64,000 nt of DNA from Adenophora triphylla var. japonica (taxonomy: Eukaryota; Streptophyta; Magnoliopsida; Asterales; Campanulaceae): the NCBI GenBank assembly GCA_022495995.1, contig JAFEMH010000335.1, forward strand, positions 670,001 to 734,000. The letters run 5' to 3'. The notes under the pieces are model-generated. The model did no database searches, was not told the DNA's origin, and saw only the letters and a list, made by a program, of their open reading frames with translations. Of this stretch, positions 12,132-22,339 are shown in pieces (within the stretch, counting starts at the first letter, position 1; each line of letters opens with the position of its first letter). The position numbers and the translations under genes are program-made.

Positions 12132-12738
12132 TGTTTTGGTAGAAAAAACAATAGAGTAGAATCTTAACTATGTTTAGTGTGTGGATTGAATAATAAGGAG
12201 GGAACTATGGAATTCGATTATATGGAACAAGAAAATGAAAAACGAGACAATGACAACGCGATTTGTTAACGAGGAAAACCTTGGAGGTGATAACCTCTTT
12301 GGAAAAAACCCCGGGAGTTAGGTCTCCAACCTTAAAGGTTCCACTATAATGATCACAATTACAACTTCGGAAGATAATGGAGAGGATTACAAGAATTTGT
12401 GTGTAAAGTGTGTGCGTATGAGCATGAGTGTCATTTTCCGTCTCCATTTCCCCTTAAATACAAGTAACTACGAAAGAGTCAAATATGGTTCCTACAATCT
12501 CGGCATTGTGGTTTATCTTTTCAACCTCCGTGAGACCAAGTCGCTGTAGCCGTTTGAAGGTCTGTTGAACGTGCTTGAAGGTTGTTTCCGCATTCCTCTC
12601 TCAATTACTGAAAAATAAGAATAATAATATTAGGAAATATTGGACAAGTAAATATTTAAAACAATACTTACAGTGTAATGACATCTCGTTATGCAGGATC
12701 AACTGAAGATGTCGTCATGTCAAAAAATGCCCACAACA
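12132..12738 (-). repeat. LTR of retrotransposon A (5' LTR in element orientation)
   Basis: Its partner is 2909-3514. On the minus strand a TATTTAAGG at about 12455 could be the LTR promoter TATA element. Confidence 0.92.
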
Positions 12739-13148
12739 GTAGCTGTCCTATTTTTGGGTTGCACGCAAATTAAGAAAATGAGGGGGAAGTAAATATGTTG
12801 TGAGTGTAATTTGAAAATAGGAGAGAGAATGAGTGGAGGGAATAGTAAATTATAATGGTGTTGTGAGTATTAAAATAATATAGGAGAGAGAATGAGTGGA
12901 GGGAATAGTAAAGATTCCTTTGCCAAAAAAGGAAAGTGGAAGCTATTAACGGGACACCTAAAATGACAAAATGGGAAGCTACTATTGGGACGGGGGGAGT
13001 ATACATTATCGTATTATACTACAATACTATTTTTAATGATATAAAGATATAGATATATGTGTATACCTATATAAAGTCATTAGATTAGGGCCCATTATTT
13101 AGTTTCGCCCCGGACCTACAAAACGCTAGGAACGGCCCTGATTATCGC

Positions 13149-13500
13149 ACATCGATAATTGATAAACCTTGTCTATAATATATAAAGATCCTGGGTCGCT
13201 CTTATTAGTATCACTTGGTTTTAAGGTGAAATCTCAAATTTTATTATGGTATCAGAGCAGCTGACTCTTTAAACGTGAAGGTCCAACGGCCCATGATAAA
13301 CCTCCGCGCCACCCATGACAACCCGGCCAACCAATCCACGTTATAAGCCTTTAACAAAAGCCCGACTACACATGAAAGGCGTGCAAGAGAACATTATTAC
13401 ATATCGGAAATAAATGAGAATTATTTATAACATATAAGAATCTTGAGCTAATACCATTAACACTAATTGATTTTAATATGTAAACCCAGACTGTTTCAAA
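13149..13500 (+). repeat. TRIM-like tandem LTR array, right part
   Basis: The LTR broken at 1676 resumes after the hAT duplication and ends at 13246, followed by TGGTATCAGAGC at 13247-13258. The internal stretch runs to 13381 and a last, degraded LTR of the second type to about 13500. This gives three dimer units in the array. Confidence 0.75.
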
Positions 13501-14258
13501 CTCTTTGAATAAAATTTACGGCTTTAACCTGGATGGACGAAGGGAGTAATGATAGGTGAAATTAAGAACCTGCTCATTTACATCATTCACTTTCGGTATA
13601 AATGCCTGCTCTACACCATTCTTCTCAAACCGTTGGAGTAATATAGATAGGCATCATGCAATAATATCAAATTATATGTAGATATATAATTAATGCTTTC
13701 TCCATCATAATTTAACCCTATTACTAGCAAGTGCCTTTGTATTATACAACTATTTCCTTTAATCTAAAAATAAATATTTAAAACATTATAAATATTTTTT
13801 AATAAAAAGCAAATTTGATTTTTTTTTAAAGACTAATGCCACTACATAATTGCTAATTCACTACACTTATTAATATCTTTTAAAATTAACTATTGTAACA
13901 CCCGTACGATAAACGTACGACCAAAATACTTTCACAAATCGTAGGAACAAAATTAAAAGAGTTACTATAGTTATAAAGGTTAATATCAATTTATTTTTTT
14001 AAAAAATAAATAAATAAATTTACAGTAAGCCAAAATCTTGCAAAAAACTAGTTTTTTCGTAACATAAGAAAAAACTAGTTTTAAAGCACTAAGTCTAACT
14101 AATAAGAGTGATGAACTGTTCTGAAAACTAATTTTTTATAACATTTTGAAAAAAACTAGTTTTTCACAAGAGTTACTCACAGTAATTATAAAATTGTATA
14201 AAATGCATAAAAGATAAAAAAATTATACGAGTATTTATTATGAGAGATGGAAACAAAG
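13501..14258. other. Gene-free AT-rich spacer
   Basis: No coding sequence is supported. It contains the dispersed repeat described at 14035-14172. Confidence 0.6.
14035..14172 (-). repeat. Dispersed AAACTAGTTTT-rich repeat, copy 1
   Basis: Several AAAACTAGTTTT palindromes surround a core reading CTAACTAATAAGAGTGATGA. The same core occurs in reverse orientation at 61858-62045, so this is a repeat family. Confidence 0.7.
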
Positions 14259-14263
14259 GTATG

Positions 14264-15094
14264 TGATGAGCCCGGATCTACTGGACCGGGCCCGCGCTCG
14301 GTCTAGTCCAAGGAACCAGTGACGTGGCAGTTCCTAGACCGCTGGAGGGAAGACCGCGGACAAATAGGCCCTTGTGGTCAAGACCGTGTCCTTCCTCGCA
14401 TCGTCCCCGTCGAGGACCATTGGGACCCTGCTCGCTGGATCCGTGCCCGCATGAGTCATGCCCGCATCAACCGTGCTCGCGTCATATATCTTTGACCGCG
14501 GCACAACGGACCGCGGCACATCTGCTCCCGGTTAATATCAAGCCCATCTTGAGCAAGTTAGCTTGCGGCTGCGACAGCCACTTCACGGCTCCCCATCACG
14601 CATTCAATGCGGCTCACCCGGCGCCTACTATTCCATTTAATGCAATAAGCGAAGCTGCGGCTCATGTCACTTTCAGCCATGTCCCCTGGACAGTCAATGT
14701 TCCCTCCCTGACAGGACCAATTAGCTGCGGACACGTGTAGCTGGTCAAGTACCAAAGCGCCCCCTAGGGCTGATCTCATTGCTTACCTCAACTAAGCACC
14801 GCCTCATTGCCTATAAATAGAAGGTCTTTACCCCCTTGGGCAAGGTAAGTTCCATATACAATTGAGTAAGCTCTTTTACTCTCTAAACCTAAACACACAC
14901 ACACTCCAAAGATATTCAAAGCCTTATTACTCAGTATTCTTACTCTCACACCCGAGGGCCTGAGTTGGAGTAACATCCAACTTCGACCTTAACGGTGCTT
15001 GTTTGTGTTGTGATCTAGGTACCTCAAACCACCAAATATATCCTAGCCAGATATCCTTGAACCGCTCCTGACCCCGAAAGCTGTGGCGTTATCA
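14264..15094 (+). repeat. 5' LTR of retrotransposon B
   Basis: It contains a clear CTATAAATAG promoter box at 14811-14820, with the likely transcription start shortly downstream. The 3' half is nearly identical to the other LTR, and the 5' half differs in short blocks. Confidence 0.92.
14811..14820 (+). promoter_or_regulatory. LTR TATA box of retrotransposon B
   Basis: CTATAAATAG is preserved at the same place in the 3' LTR (27029-27037). Confidence 0.75.
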
Positions 15095-15095
15095 G

Positions 15096-15114
15096 TGGTT
15101 CCATTGCCGGGAAT
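15096..15114 (+). other. Primer binding site of retrotransposon B
   Basis: TGGTTCCATTGCCGGGAA lies one base after the LTR. It resembles the TGGCGCCGTTGCCGGGGA-type site of many plant gypsy elements, with a few changes. Confidence 0.65.
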
Positions 15115-15314
15115 CCGACTTTCTTTCGTTTTCTCGTTAAAAATCTTTTGTTTTCAAGACACCTCACGTGTCCTAAACAAATCCAGTGCCGAAAGGCTCT
15201 TCTTTTTACATCAATAAAGTTTTTCCCGTTTAAAACTTTTGTTTTCAGACACACCTTGTAGTCTAAACAACCGACTCCGTCAAAAGACACTTCTTTTCGC
15301 TTATTTTCGTCTTT

Positions 15315-16960
15315 ACGAGACATGTCTCAAATTCTGAGAAAATGCTGGTCATTTGCCCCTAGAGGAGGAGAACCAAGCCGAACCCTCCACCGTCAATAGG
15401 GAAAGGCAAACCAACTCGCTTTCAAATGTAATGGGGGCCCATTCTCACCTCAAAAATCCCCGGCTCAACGAGTTCTACACCGGTTAACCGAGGAAGCCCG
15501 TGGCCGAGAAAGCCCAGCCTTACTAAACAATAGCCCAAAAACTCCCCAAGCTCACATAAAAAACACCACTCTAACCACCCCACTTTCCCCGTGAGCAAAT
15601 CCCGAGAAGGAAGGAAATCCCGGCCTCCAAGTCCAAATCGGTCGCGGAGGCCATAGCCATCAAAGACGCGGAGATGGAAATGTTTGAAATAGAGGCCAAC
15701 GGAGGGCTACGGTTCCTCAAGGGTCACAAAGGTTCTCCCAACGAGCTCCCGCTAACTCGCTTGCTAGTCAAGCCGTGAGGGCAAGACTCGGGTTGACCCG
15801 GCCGCAGCGCGGACGGCCGTAGCGGAGCGTGGTGCATGTAGAGGATAGCGAGGAAGGGGGAAGAGGCACGACTAAACCGCCGTGCGAGGTCCAAAGCCGT
15901 ACCCTTCGCTCCGGCCAAGGAGAAGGCCGTGGCTCCACGAGCTAAAAAGCAGGTTGATGATCGTAACCCCGAGTTTGTGGAATTCATGCGTAAGATGTGG
16001 GAAACCCATCGAAGGTGCGCCCTAAGCCGTGGCCGCACCATGGACGCCTTCGCGATAAAATTGCGCGGCACCGATCCAAAAGGGCAAACCCCCTGATGGA
16101 CACCTATGACGGATCCAAAATGCCAAGAGTCATATGGGAAGATTTGAGGGCCGAGATGGCTTTATTCTCCGCGGATGAGTGAGTGATGTGTGAAAAGCTT
16201 TGGTGCGACCTTCACCGGCAAGGCCCTATCTTGGATGCTAGCCCTCAAGCCCCCCAGGTATCCAAATCATTCGCCGCCCGAGTTCTCTTCCTCAATGCCT
16301 TTGCCGGAAGCAGGTGTGCCCGCTGCACAAAGACAGATCTTGTCCGTGTCAAGGTGCACCAAACGAGCCTACAAAAGATTATATATCCCGGTTCAGAAGG
16401 TAAGCGAGGAGATTGTGGACTGGACGAAGGAGATATCGTACTATGTTTTGAGGGCGGCCTCGCTTCCTCCTTCCTCAAAATGAATTTTGCCTCCAAAGAA
16501 ACCTAAATCGGTGGAGGAAATGTATGAAAGGGCCTCGGCCATTGCCTCCGCCGAAGAGCCTAGTGTGCCCGCTCCCGAGCTTCGCGAAAGAAAGGATAAG
16601 CCAAGTCCGGGGAGACCACCCTGCAGCCTGCTCACACCAATAATCGTGGCAAAAGCAGAGGCCAGGGGGATCGAAAGGCTCAAAAAGGCCATGGCCGAAA
16701 CAGCTTACACAGAGCTCACCGACCCAAGGGTGATGATCATGAGAGCCTCAGACTTTCTGCTCCTCCCCATGCTTCGAAAGCCAAATGAGAGGAGTAGACT
16801 TAAGTTCATGAGTATCCACAACGACCACGGGCACGGAACCGAGGACTGCTTTCCACCAAGCGAGTAATCCAACAGAAAATCAATAACGGGAGCTAACCAA
16901 GTGGGTTAAGGGAAACAATACGCCCCCAATAACAATGATCGCAGCGGCACGACACACGCG
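15315..16960 (+). pseudogene. Gag of retrotransposon B
   Basis: After a broken N-terminal part, a Retrotrans_gag core is readable. It includes PLMDTYDGSK (about 16090), a GATFTGKALSWMLAL block (about 16205) and KKPKSVEEMYERASAIAS (16495). A C-terminal SIHNDHGHGTEDC (about 16812-16850) is the pseudo-zinc-knuckle. Several frame shifts occur between 16100 and 16500. Confidence 0.75.
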
Positions 16961-16999
16961 GGGACCCGAGACGTAAATGAAAGAGATAATAATGATGAC

Positions 17000-17530
17000 G
17001 ATTTTGGGGACTATGACATTAACTTCATCGGGAGGAACCTCCCTCTAGTAGGGATTGTCCCTCCAAATTCGGACATTAGAGAAGGTTTTCTCCATCCCCG
17101 CCCGGCTCCGGAGGAAGAGCAGAAATTGGGTTCAAAAGGAGTGAACTTGCCTCTACCCTTTTTCATTCCACACACCCACTCACCCTCGTAATGAGAATCA
17201 ACCGGCAAACATAAGGCCGAGTGTTGGTAGATACCGGAGCCGCCCGCGACATACTCTATTACCATACTTTGATTGGAATGAGAATGACTAAGCACATCTC
17301 ACTCCATATGCGGGCATGCTCGAAGGCTTCACCAACCACGCCAGTAAGGGTAAAGGGGACGATTGTGTTTGACGTAGCTATCGGGGAAAACTCATGCGTA
17401 AGACGGCCAAGATAACTTTCATGGTGGTCGATCTTCCTTCCCAATACAATGCCATTCTCGGCGTAATCGCCAAAGCCGAATTGGGAATAGTTGCGTCCGT
17501 CCCCACCAAAGGGTGAAATTTAACACCCCG
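17000..17530 (+). pseudogene. Aspartic protease region of retrotransposon B
   Basis: VLVDTGAARDILYY at about 17222-17263 is the active-site loop with the catalytic Asp. A second block reading FMVVDLPSQYNAILG lies at about 17418-17462, in another frame. Confidence 0.75.
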
Positions 17531-17859
17531 GGGCGGAGTTGCTACCATCAAGAACTGGGCCAGGAGATTCCTCCGAGCACTCGGAGGAAAAAGGAAAGAA
17601 CAGAAAGGCTGCACCTCTCCGCCCGCAGATAGAGGGCGAGGACAAAATGATAGAGGGAAAGGGCGAGGACAAGTCAAAAAAGGGGAAAGCTCTTGCACTC
17701 CCGCCGCCACCCGTACCGATTGGCATGCTTTCTTTCCATTCCACAAAGGTGGAACTCAAAATGAGCGTAAAAATTGAAGCGGTTGGCCGCCCTGTTGAGG
17801 AGGTTATATTGATCGAGGAATAGAGGGGGAAATTGACCGTGATATCATATATTCAATGG

Positions 17860-19400
17860 CAACACCGACCGAAGCTCAGTCAACCCCAACTATTGTCATT
17901 GACTCCCGCACAATCGTGAAATCGGCGACCTTCAACCTAACGACGAGCTCGAGGAGGTGGTAATCAATCCCCACTTCCCCGAGCAAACGATTAAGGTTGG
18001 TGGAAATTCACAATGAGGAAAGAAGGATACTTATTGAGTTCCTTAGAGCAAATTGCGATGTGTTCGCTTGGAGGGTGGAAGATATGCAAGGCATCGCGAG
18101 GACGTGATCCTCCATAAAATCAACGATGACCCCTCCTTCAAAACATTCACCAGAATCCGTATATTTCTCCCTGAGAAAGAGATTGCCATCAAGGAAGAGG
18201 TGGAAAAATTGCTAAAAGCGGGGATAATAAAAGGAGATCTCCTACCCCAAATGGCTGGCCAATGTGGTCATGGTTAAGAAATCCAATGGCAAATGGAGGA
18301 TGTGCGTTGATTTCACCGATCTCAACAAGGCATGCCCCAAAGATTGCTTCCCTCTTTCTCGCATGACAGATTGGTGGATTCTATAGCCGGACACGAGTTC
18401 TAAGCTTCATTGATGCCTACTCCGGCTACCACCGATCCGGATGGCTCCCCGAAGATGTCCGCTCTGTAGCCTTCATTCTTGACGGGCAAGACATACCTTG
18501 CTACACTATGATGCCCTTTGGGTTTGAAAAATGCAGGAGCCACATATCGCCGCATGGTCAATCTGGTCTTTAAAACCAACTAGGCGTAACTGAGGCCTAC
18601 ATTGACGACATGGTCATAAAAACTAAGGAAAACTCCCACGAGCTCGATGTGGAGGAAACCTTCAAAAACTTGCGCCACAACAAAGATGAAGCTAAACCTC
18701 ACTTAAGTGCGCTTTCGGAGTCGAGGCGGGCAAGTTCTCTCGGATTCATGGTCAACCAAAGAGGGATAGAGGCTAATCCGAGAAAATCCAGCCCTATTAG
18801 ACATGAAACCTCCCGCCCGCGTGAAGGATGTACAAAAACTCAATGGTCGCATCACCGCACTTGGCCGCTTCATCTCGCGGTCACAGAGAGATGCCTCCCC
18901 TTCTTCAAAACTCTCAAAGGGGGAAGAGAGCTGATGAATTTACATGGAGCGCCGAGTGCCATCGGGCTTTTGAAGAAGTCAAAGACATACCTCGGGCGAC
19001 CGCCTCTACTCGGCGGCCGGTGCAGAAGAGCTCTTTTTGTATTTAGTCATATCTTGATCCGGGCAAGAGCCGCTGTTCTTGTAAGCGGAAGAGAATAACT
19101 CCCAAAAGCCAGTTTATTATGTAAGTAAGGCACCGTCCGCCGTAGAAGGGCGTTATCTTAATATAGAAAAGTTAGCTTACGCCTTGCTTGTATACGCTCG
19201 AAAATTAAGAGCCTACTTTTTCGCACATCCTATAACCGTACTAACCGAGGCCCCGCTTAGAAAGGTTTTACATAAACCAGAGTCCTCGGGGAGAATGCTA
19301 GCTTGGTCTATAGAGCTCACCGAGTTCCGCATCACCTACTCCCGAGAAAGACAATCAAAGCGCAGGCCTTAGCTTGATTTTGTAGTAGAATCATCATTCA
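17860..19400 (+). pseudogene. Reverse transcriptase and RNase H of retrotransposon B
   Basis: The finger region includes EEVEKLLKAGII (18197-18232), WLANVVMVKKSNGKWR, and CVDFTDLNKACPKDCFP near 18305. The catalytic AYIDDMVIKTKE lies at 18596-18631. The RNase H has a YYVSKAPSAVEGRYLNIEKLAYALL block at about 19118-19190 and ends with WSIELTEFRITYSRE at 19302-19347. Frame changes at about 18260, 18390, 18540 and 18790 break the protein. Confidence 0.85.
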
Positions 19401-19479
19401 AATTAGCGGACAAATGACCTCGGGAAAAGAAAGCGAGCGTAATCGAGGATGACCCAGAGGCCCGAGCACGTAAATTGTT

Positions 19480-19900
19480 CAACCAAGGGAGCGTCCGTAA
19501 GAGGTATGGACTTTATATGTGGACGGCTCCGCGAGCAAGTTAATCAAATGGAGCGGGCATACTTCGATCGCACCGCGGGGAGAAATTTATGAGGGCCTTG
19601 AGATTCAAGTTCGAGGCATCAAACAATCAGCCGAATATGAAGCGGTTATAGCGGGCATGGAATTAGCAAGAGACTTGGGAGTGCGAGAATATTGAGATCA
19701 ATAGTGACTCTCACCATAGTTAATCAAATTAGGGGAGTATGATACTATCAACCCAAAGTATTAGCTCGATCTTGTGGCCTTGCAAAAACCCTCATCAAAA
19801 ATTTCACTTACTATGAGCTGAACCAAGTCATGAGAGAAGACAATGGGGAAGCTGACCTTCTCTCAAGAATAACCGAGCAAGAAATTGGTGAGTTGGAGAC
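19480..19900 (+). pseudogene. Archaeal-type RNase H of retrotransposon B
   Basis: LYVDGSASKLIK at about 19512 is the first catalytic motif, and QSAEYEAVIAGMELARDLG at about 19625-19682 gives the Glu-bearing helix. The rest is degraded. The domain lies directly before integrase, as in retrotransposon A. Confidence 0.75.
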
Positions 19901-19959
19901 AAATTGCCGATTGAATTCACTGAGAGACTGCTATAGATCGAATACGTATAAACAATATT

Positions 19960-21207
19960 GAGGATCAAGTAAGGGACTCGGGTGGATGAAATGAAGGATT
20001 ACATCGAGAAGCAAACCCTCCCCGAGGACCCAGTAAAGGCTAGAGCCATCAGAACAGTGTCCGCGAAATATCTCGTCCTCGATGGGGTGCTTTTTCGGCG
20101 ATCATTCACCAAGCCTTTACTAAGATGTGTTAAAACTCACATGGTCACCAACTTACTCTATGAGGTTCATGAAGGAGTTTGTGGCGGACATCCAGGTGCT
20201 CGCACCCTCTCGCACAAGATCAAATTCCAAGGATTCTTTCGCCCACAATGAGAAGGGATGCGCAGGAGTATGTTAGAAAATGTGATAAGTGCCGTAAATT
20301 TGCGGACATCCCTAGACTACCATCAACAGAGTAGACTTTGGTAGTACCATCGTGGCCGTTTGATACGTGGGGATAGATCTTATTGGACCATTTCAATCGC
20401 TAGAGGAAGCATCAAGTATGCGTGGTGGCCGTGGATTATTTTACCAAGTGGACGGAAGCAAAGGGCTTGGCCACTATTTCCGAGGATAACACTATCGGCT
20501 TTGTCCACGACCACATCTATTGTCGATTGGGGTTCCCCGAGCAATAATTTCGTATAATGGCACCCAATTCTCCGCAAAATTCACCGCTTGAATGTGTGAG
20601 AATGAAGGTGCAACACCGTAAGAATCCGCAGCTGCCTATCCTCGTGGAAATGGTCAAGCCGAGGCCGCGAACAAGCTAGTCCTAACTCGCCTTAAAGAAA
20701 AATTTGGAAGGGCGAGGAGGACGTTGGTTGGACGAGCTCCGCATCGCATTATGGGTTGTCCGCACCACAATAAGAAATTCAACAGAGAAACTCCCTTCTC
20801 GCTCACGTACGGGTCGAGGCAATGGCTCCGGTTGAGGTAGCCCTACCCTCGTACATGAGTCACATACTTCGACGAGTCTCAAAACGAGGCAAATGTAAGG
20901 TGTGACCTGGACGATCTCGAAGGAAAGAGAATGCGGGCACATGAAAAAATGGTGAACTACAAACAAAGCGAAGAAACACCATGATAAAAGAGTAAATAAG
21001 AGGAGTTTTTCGGTTGGACTGGGTACTAAGAAGCGTAGAGGTCCGGGGGACTCAACCCGGTTTCAACAAGCCGTCCCCGAAATGGGAAGGTCCGTATATG
21101 AGGTCACAAAGATAGTCAAAGAGGGCACCTACATATTGCGACCAAAAGAGGGAGGAGAGCTTAAGCACGCTTGGAATAGCGACCACCTTAAGAGATACTT
21201 CTTTTAA
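19960..21207 (+). pseudogene. Integrase of retrotransposon B, catalytic Asp replaced
   Basis: The HHCC finger is readable (HEGVCGGH at about 20168, CDKCRKFAD at about 20282). The core begins with VVAVDYFTKWTEAK (about 20420). The second catalytic motif, normally IISDNGTQF, reads IISYNGTQF here, with Tyr (TAT at 20553-20555) in place of Asp. This would abolish DDE chemistry. The C-terminal tail with HAWNSDHLKRYFF ends at the stop TAA 21205-21207. There are several frame breaks. Confidence 0.8.
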
Positions 21208-22335
21208 AATCTTTGTAATTTTTTGGAAGGAGTATAGACTATATATATATAAGGGAGAAGTTATCATCATATTTCGATGCAAAAATCAATTCCCACCTCA
21301 AAAGCTAGGGTGGATGCCCGCGTGCGGATGCCTGAGTTCAAGAGCCAACATATGAGCTCCTACTTACTGATGCGCAAAGATCTAAGGATCCGCATGCCTA
21401 TATATGTACAAAGATCCATTACGATCCGTACTATGATCGCGGGGAGGACTCTCTCCTGCTCGCGTGACACCACCAAAAATAAGTGGATATAGATGAACGT
21501 AGGTACAGGCCACGATGTCCCGTGCACTACTGACTCTGGCTGGGACAATGACATCGAAGTCCGACTCCACTAATCGCGCGGGCAAGGACCTCGTTAGTGG
21601 CCGTTACCGTGACGCCCAGAGATGTGACAAAGGCCTACATATAAGCCCGTTCACCAGATCGCCACGAGACCCTCACGAAAACCCTGAGAGAGTTTTGAAT
21701 AAAGTGGTCAAATAAGCGAGAACCTCCAATAAGTGGATACATGAGTATGCCATGTGGTTAAAGTGGCCTCTATGCTAAAATATGCTCCTACCTTTCTCAT
21801 TGCGCGGACAATAGCCTCACGGCCACCTTCCGCATGCCCCATGAAAGTATGCTTGCCTTGCTACTTTTGACTTACACCACATGGCATCCGCAAGGCCGGG
21901 AATAAGTGTAAATGGATGAGAGTGATCAAACTAGTTTAACAAAGCCAAATGTACAAACGAGGTTAAGGCCTCAAAGTTTGCACACAAGGCTAAACAAACG
22001 CGATCATAGAAGAATAAGGTCGACTCTCACAAAAAACCTAAGGGTTTTGAATAAAGAGTTAGGAAAACTCAAAAATGCGGCAAAGTGGCCTACTAACGTC
22101 GCCCTTAAGGAGAAGTATAAAGTTAATTGCAAGTCAAAAACGCTGGAAAAGTGATAGGCAAGAACGCAAGTACTTTGTGTGCTCAAGATTGCCAAACTAC
22201 TCAAAATAGCCTACGAGACAAGCAATTAAGATAAAAGTAAAGGAGTCAAGTTCGAGGAAGAATGCTTCTATTGATGATTAAAAAGTATTTACAAAAATTC
22301 CTACACTATTACAAAAAGAGATCCTAGTCTATTAC
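21208..22335. other. Gene-free 3' region of retrotransposon B
   Basis: No credible coding sequence is seen on either strand between the integrase stop and the antisense gene. Confidence 0.55.
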
Positions 22336-22339
22336 AAAA

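Larger units (their letters stand above)
2909..12738 (-). mobile_element. Ty3/gypsy Tat-type LTR retrotransposon A, complete with 5-bp TSD
   Basis: Two nearly identical LTRs (2909-3514 and 12132-12738) bound the element, flanked by GTAGC at 2904-2908 and 12739-12743. Reading on the minus strand, the order is gag, protease, reverse transcriptase, RNase H, a second (archaeal-type) RNase H and integrase. The extra RNase H places it in the Tat group of Ty3/gypsy elements. All coding parts carry frameshifts or stops. The LTRs differ at only about eight positions by eye (roughly 98-99 percent identity), which suggests a fairly recent insertion. An additional plus-strand gene lies between integrase and the 3' LTR. 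Confidence 0.9.
2887..12999. mobile_element. Stowaway MITE split by an LTR retrotransposon
   Basis: The left end CTCCCTCCGTCCC follows TA at 2885-2886. The right end GGGACGGGGGGAG precedes TA at 13000-13001. Only the first 22 bp lie left of the retrotransposon, and the rest resumes at 12739. The right arm matches the MITE copy at 1-127, which confirms the family. Confidence 0.8.
1677..13140. mobile_element. hAT-type DNA element, outer shell of a nest
   Basis: The left end reads CAGGACCGGCC and the right end, inverted, reads CAGGGCCGTTCC. An exact 8-bp duplication ATTATCGC lies outside (1669-1676 and 13141-13148). Eight-base duplications and CAGGG-type ends are hallmarks of hAT. The element sits inside a TRIM LTR. 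Most of its length is due to the Stowaway MITE and LTR retrotransposon nested in it, and the remaining about 1.35 kb shows no transposase, so it is non-autonomous. The ends resemble those of the small hAT at 60667-61543. Confidence 0.8.

Noticed and set aside
14324..14740. 138-codon Pro/His-rich plus-strand frame
   Set aside because: It lies entirely in the 5' LTR of retrotransposon B and is broken in the 3' LTR.
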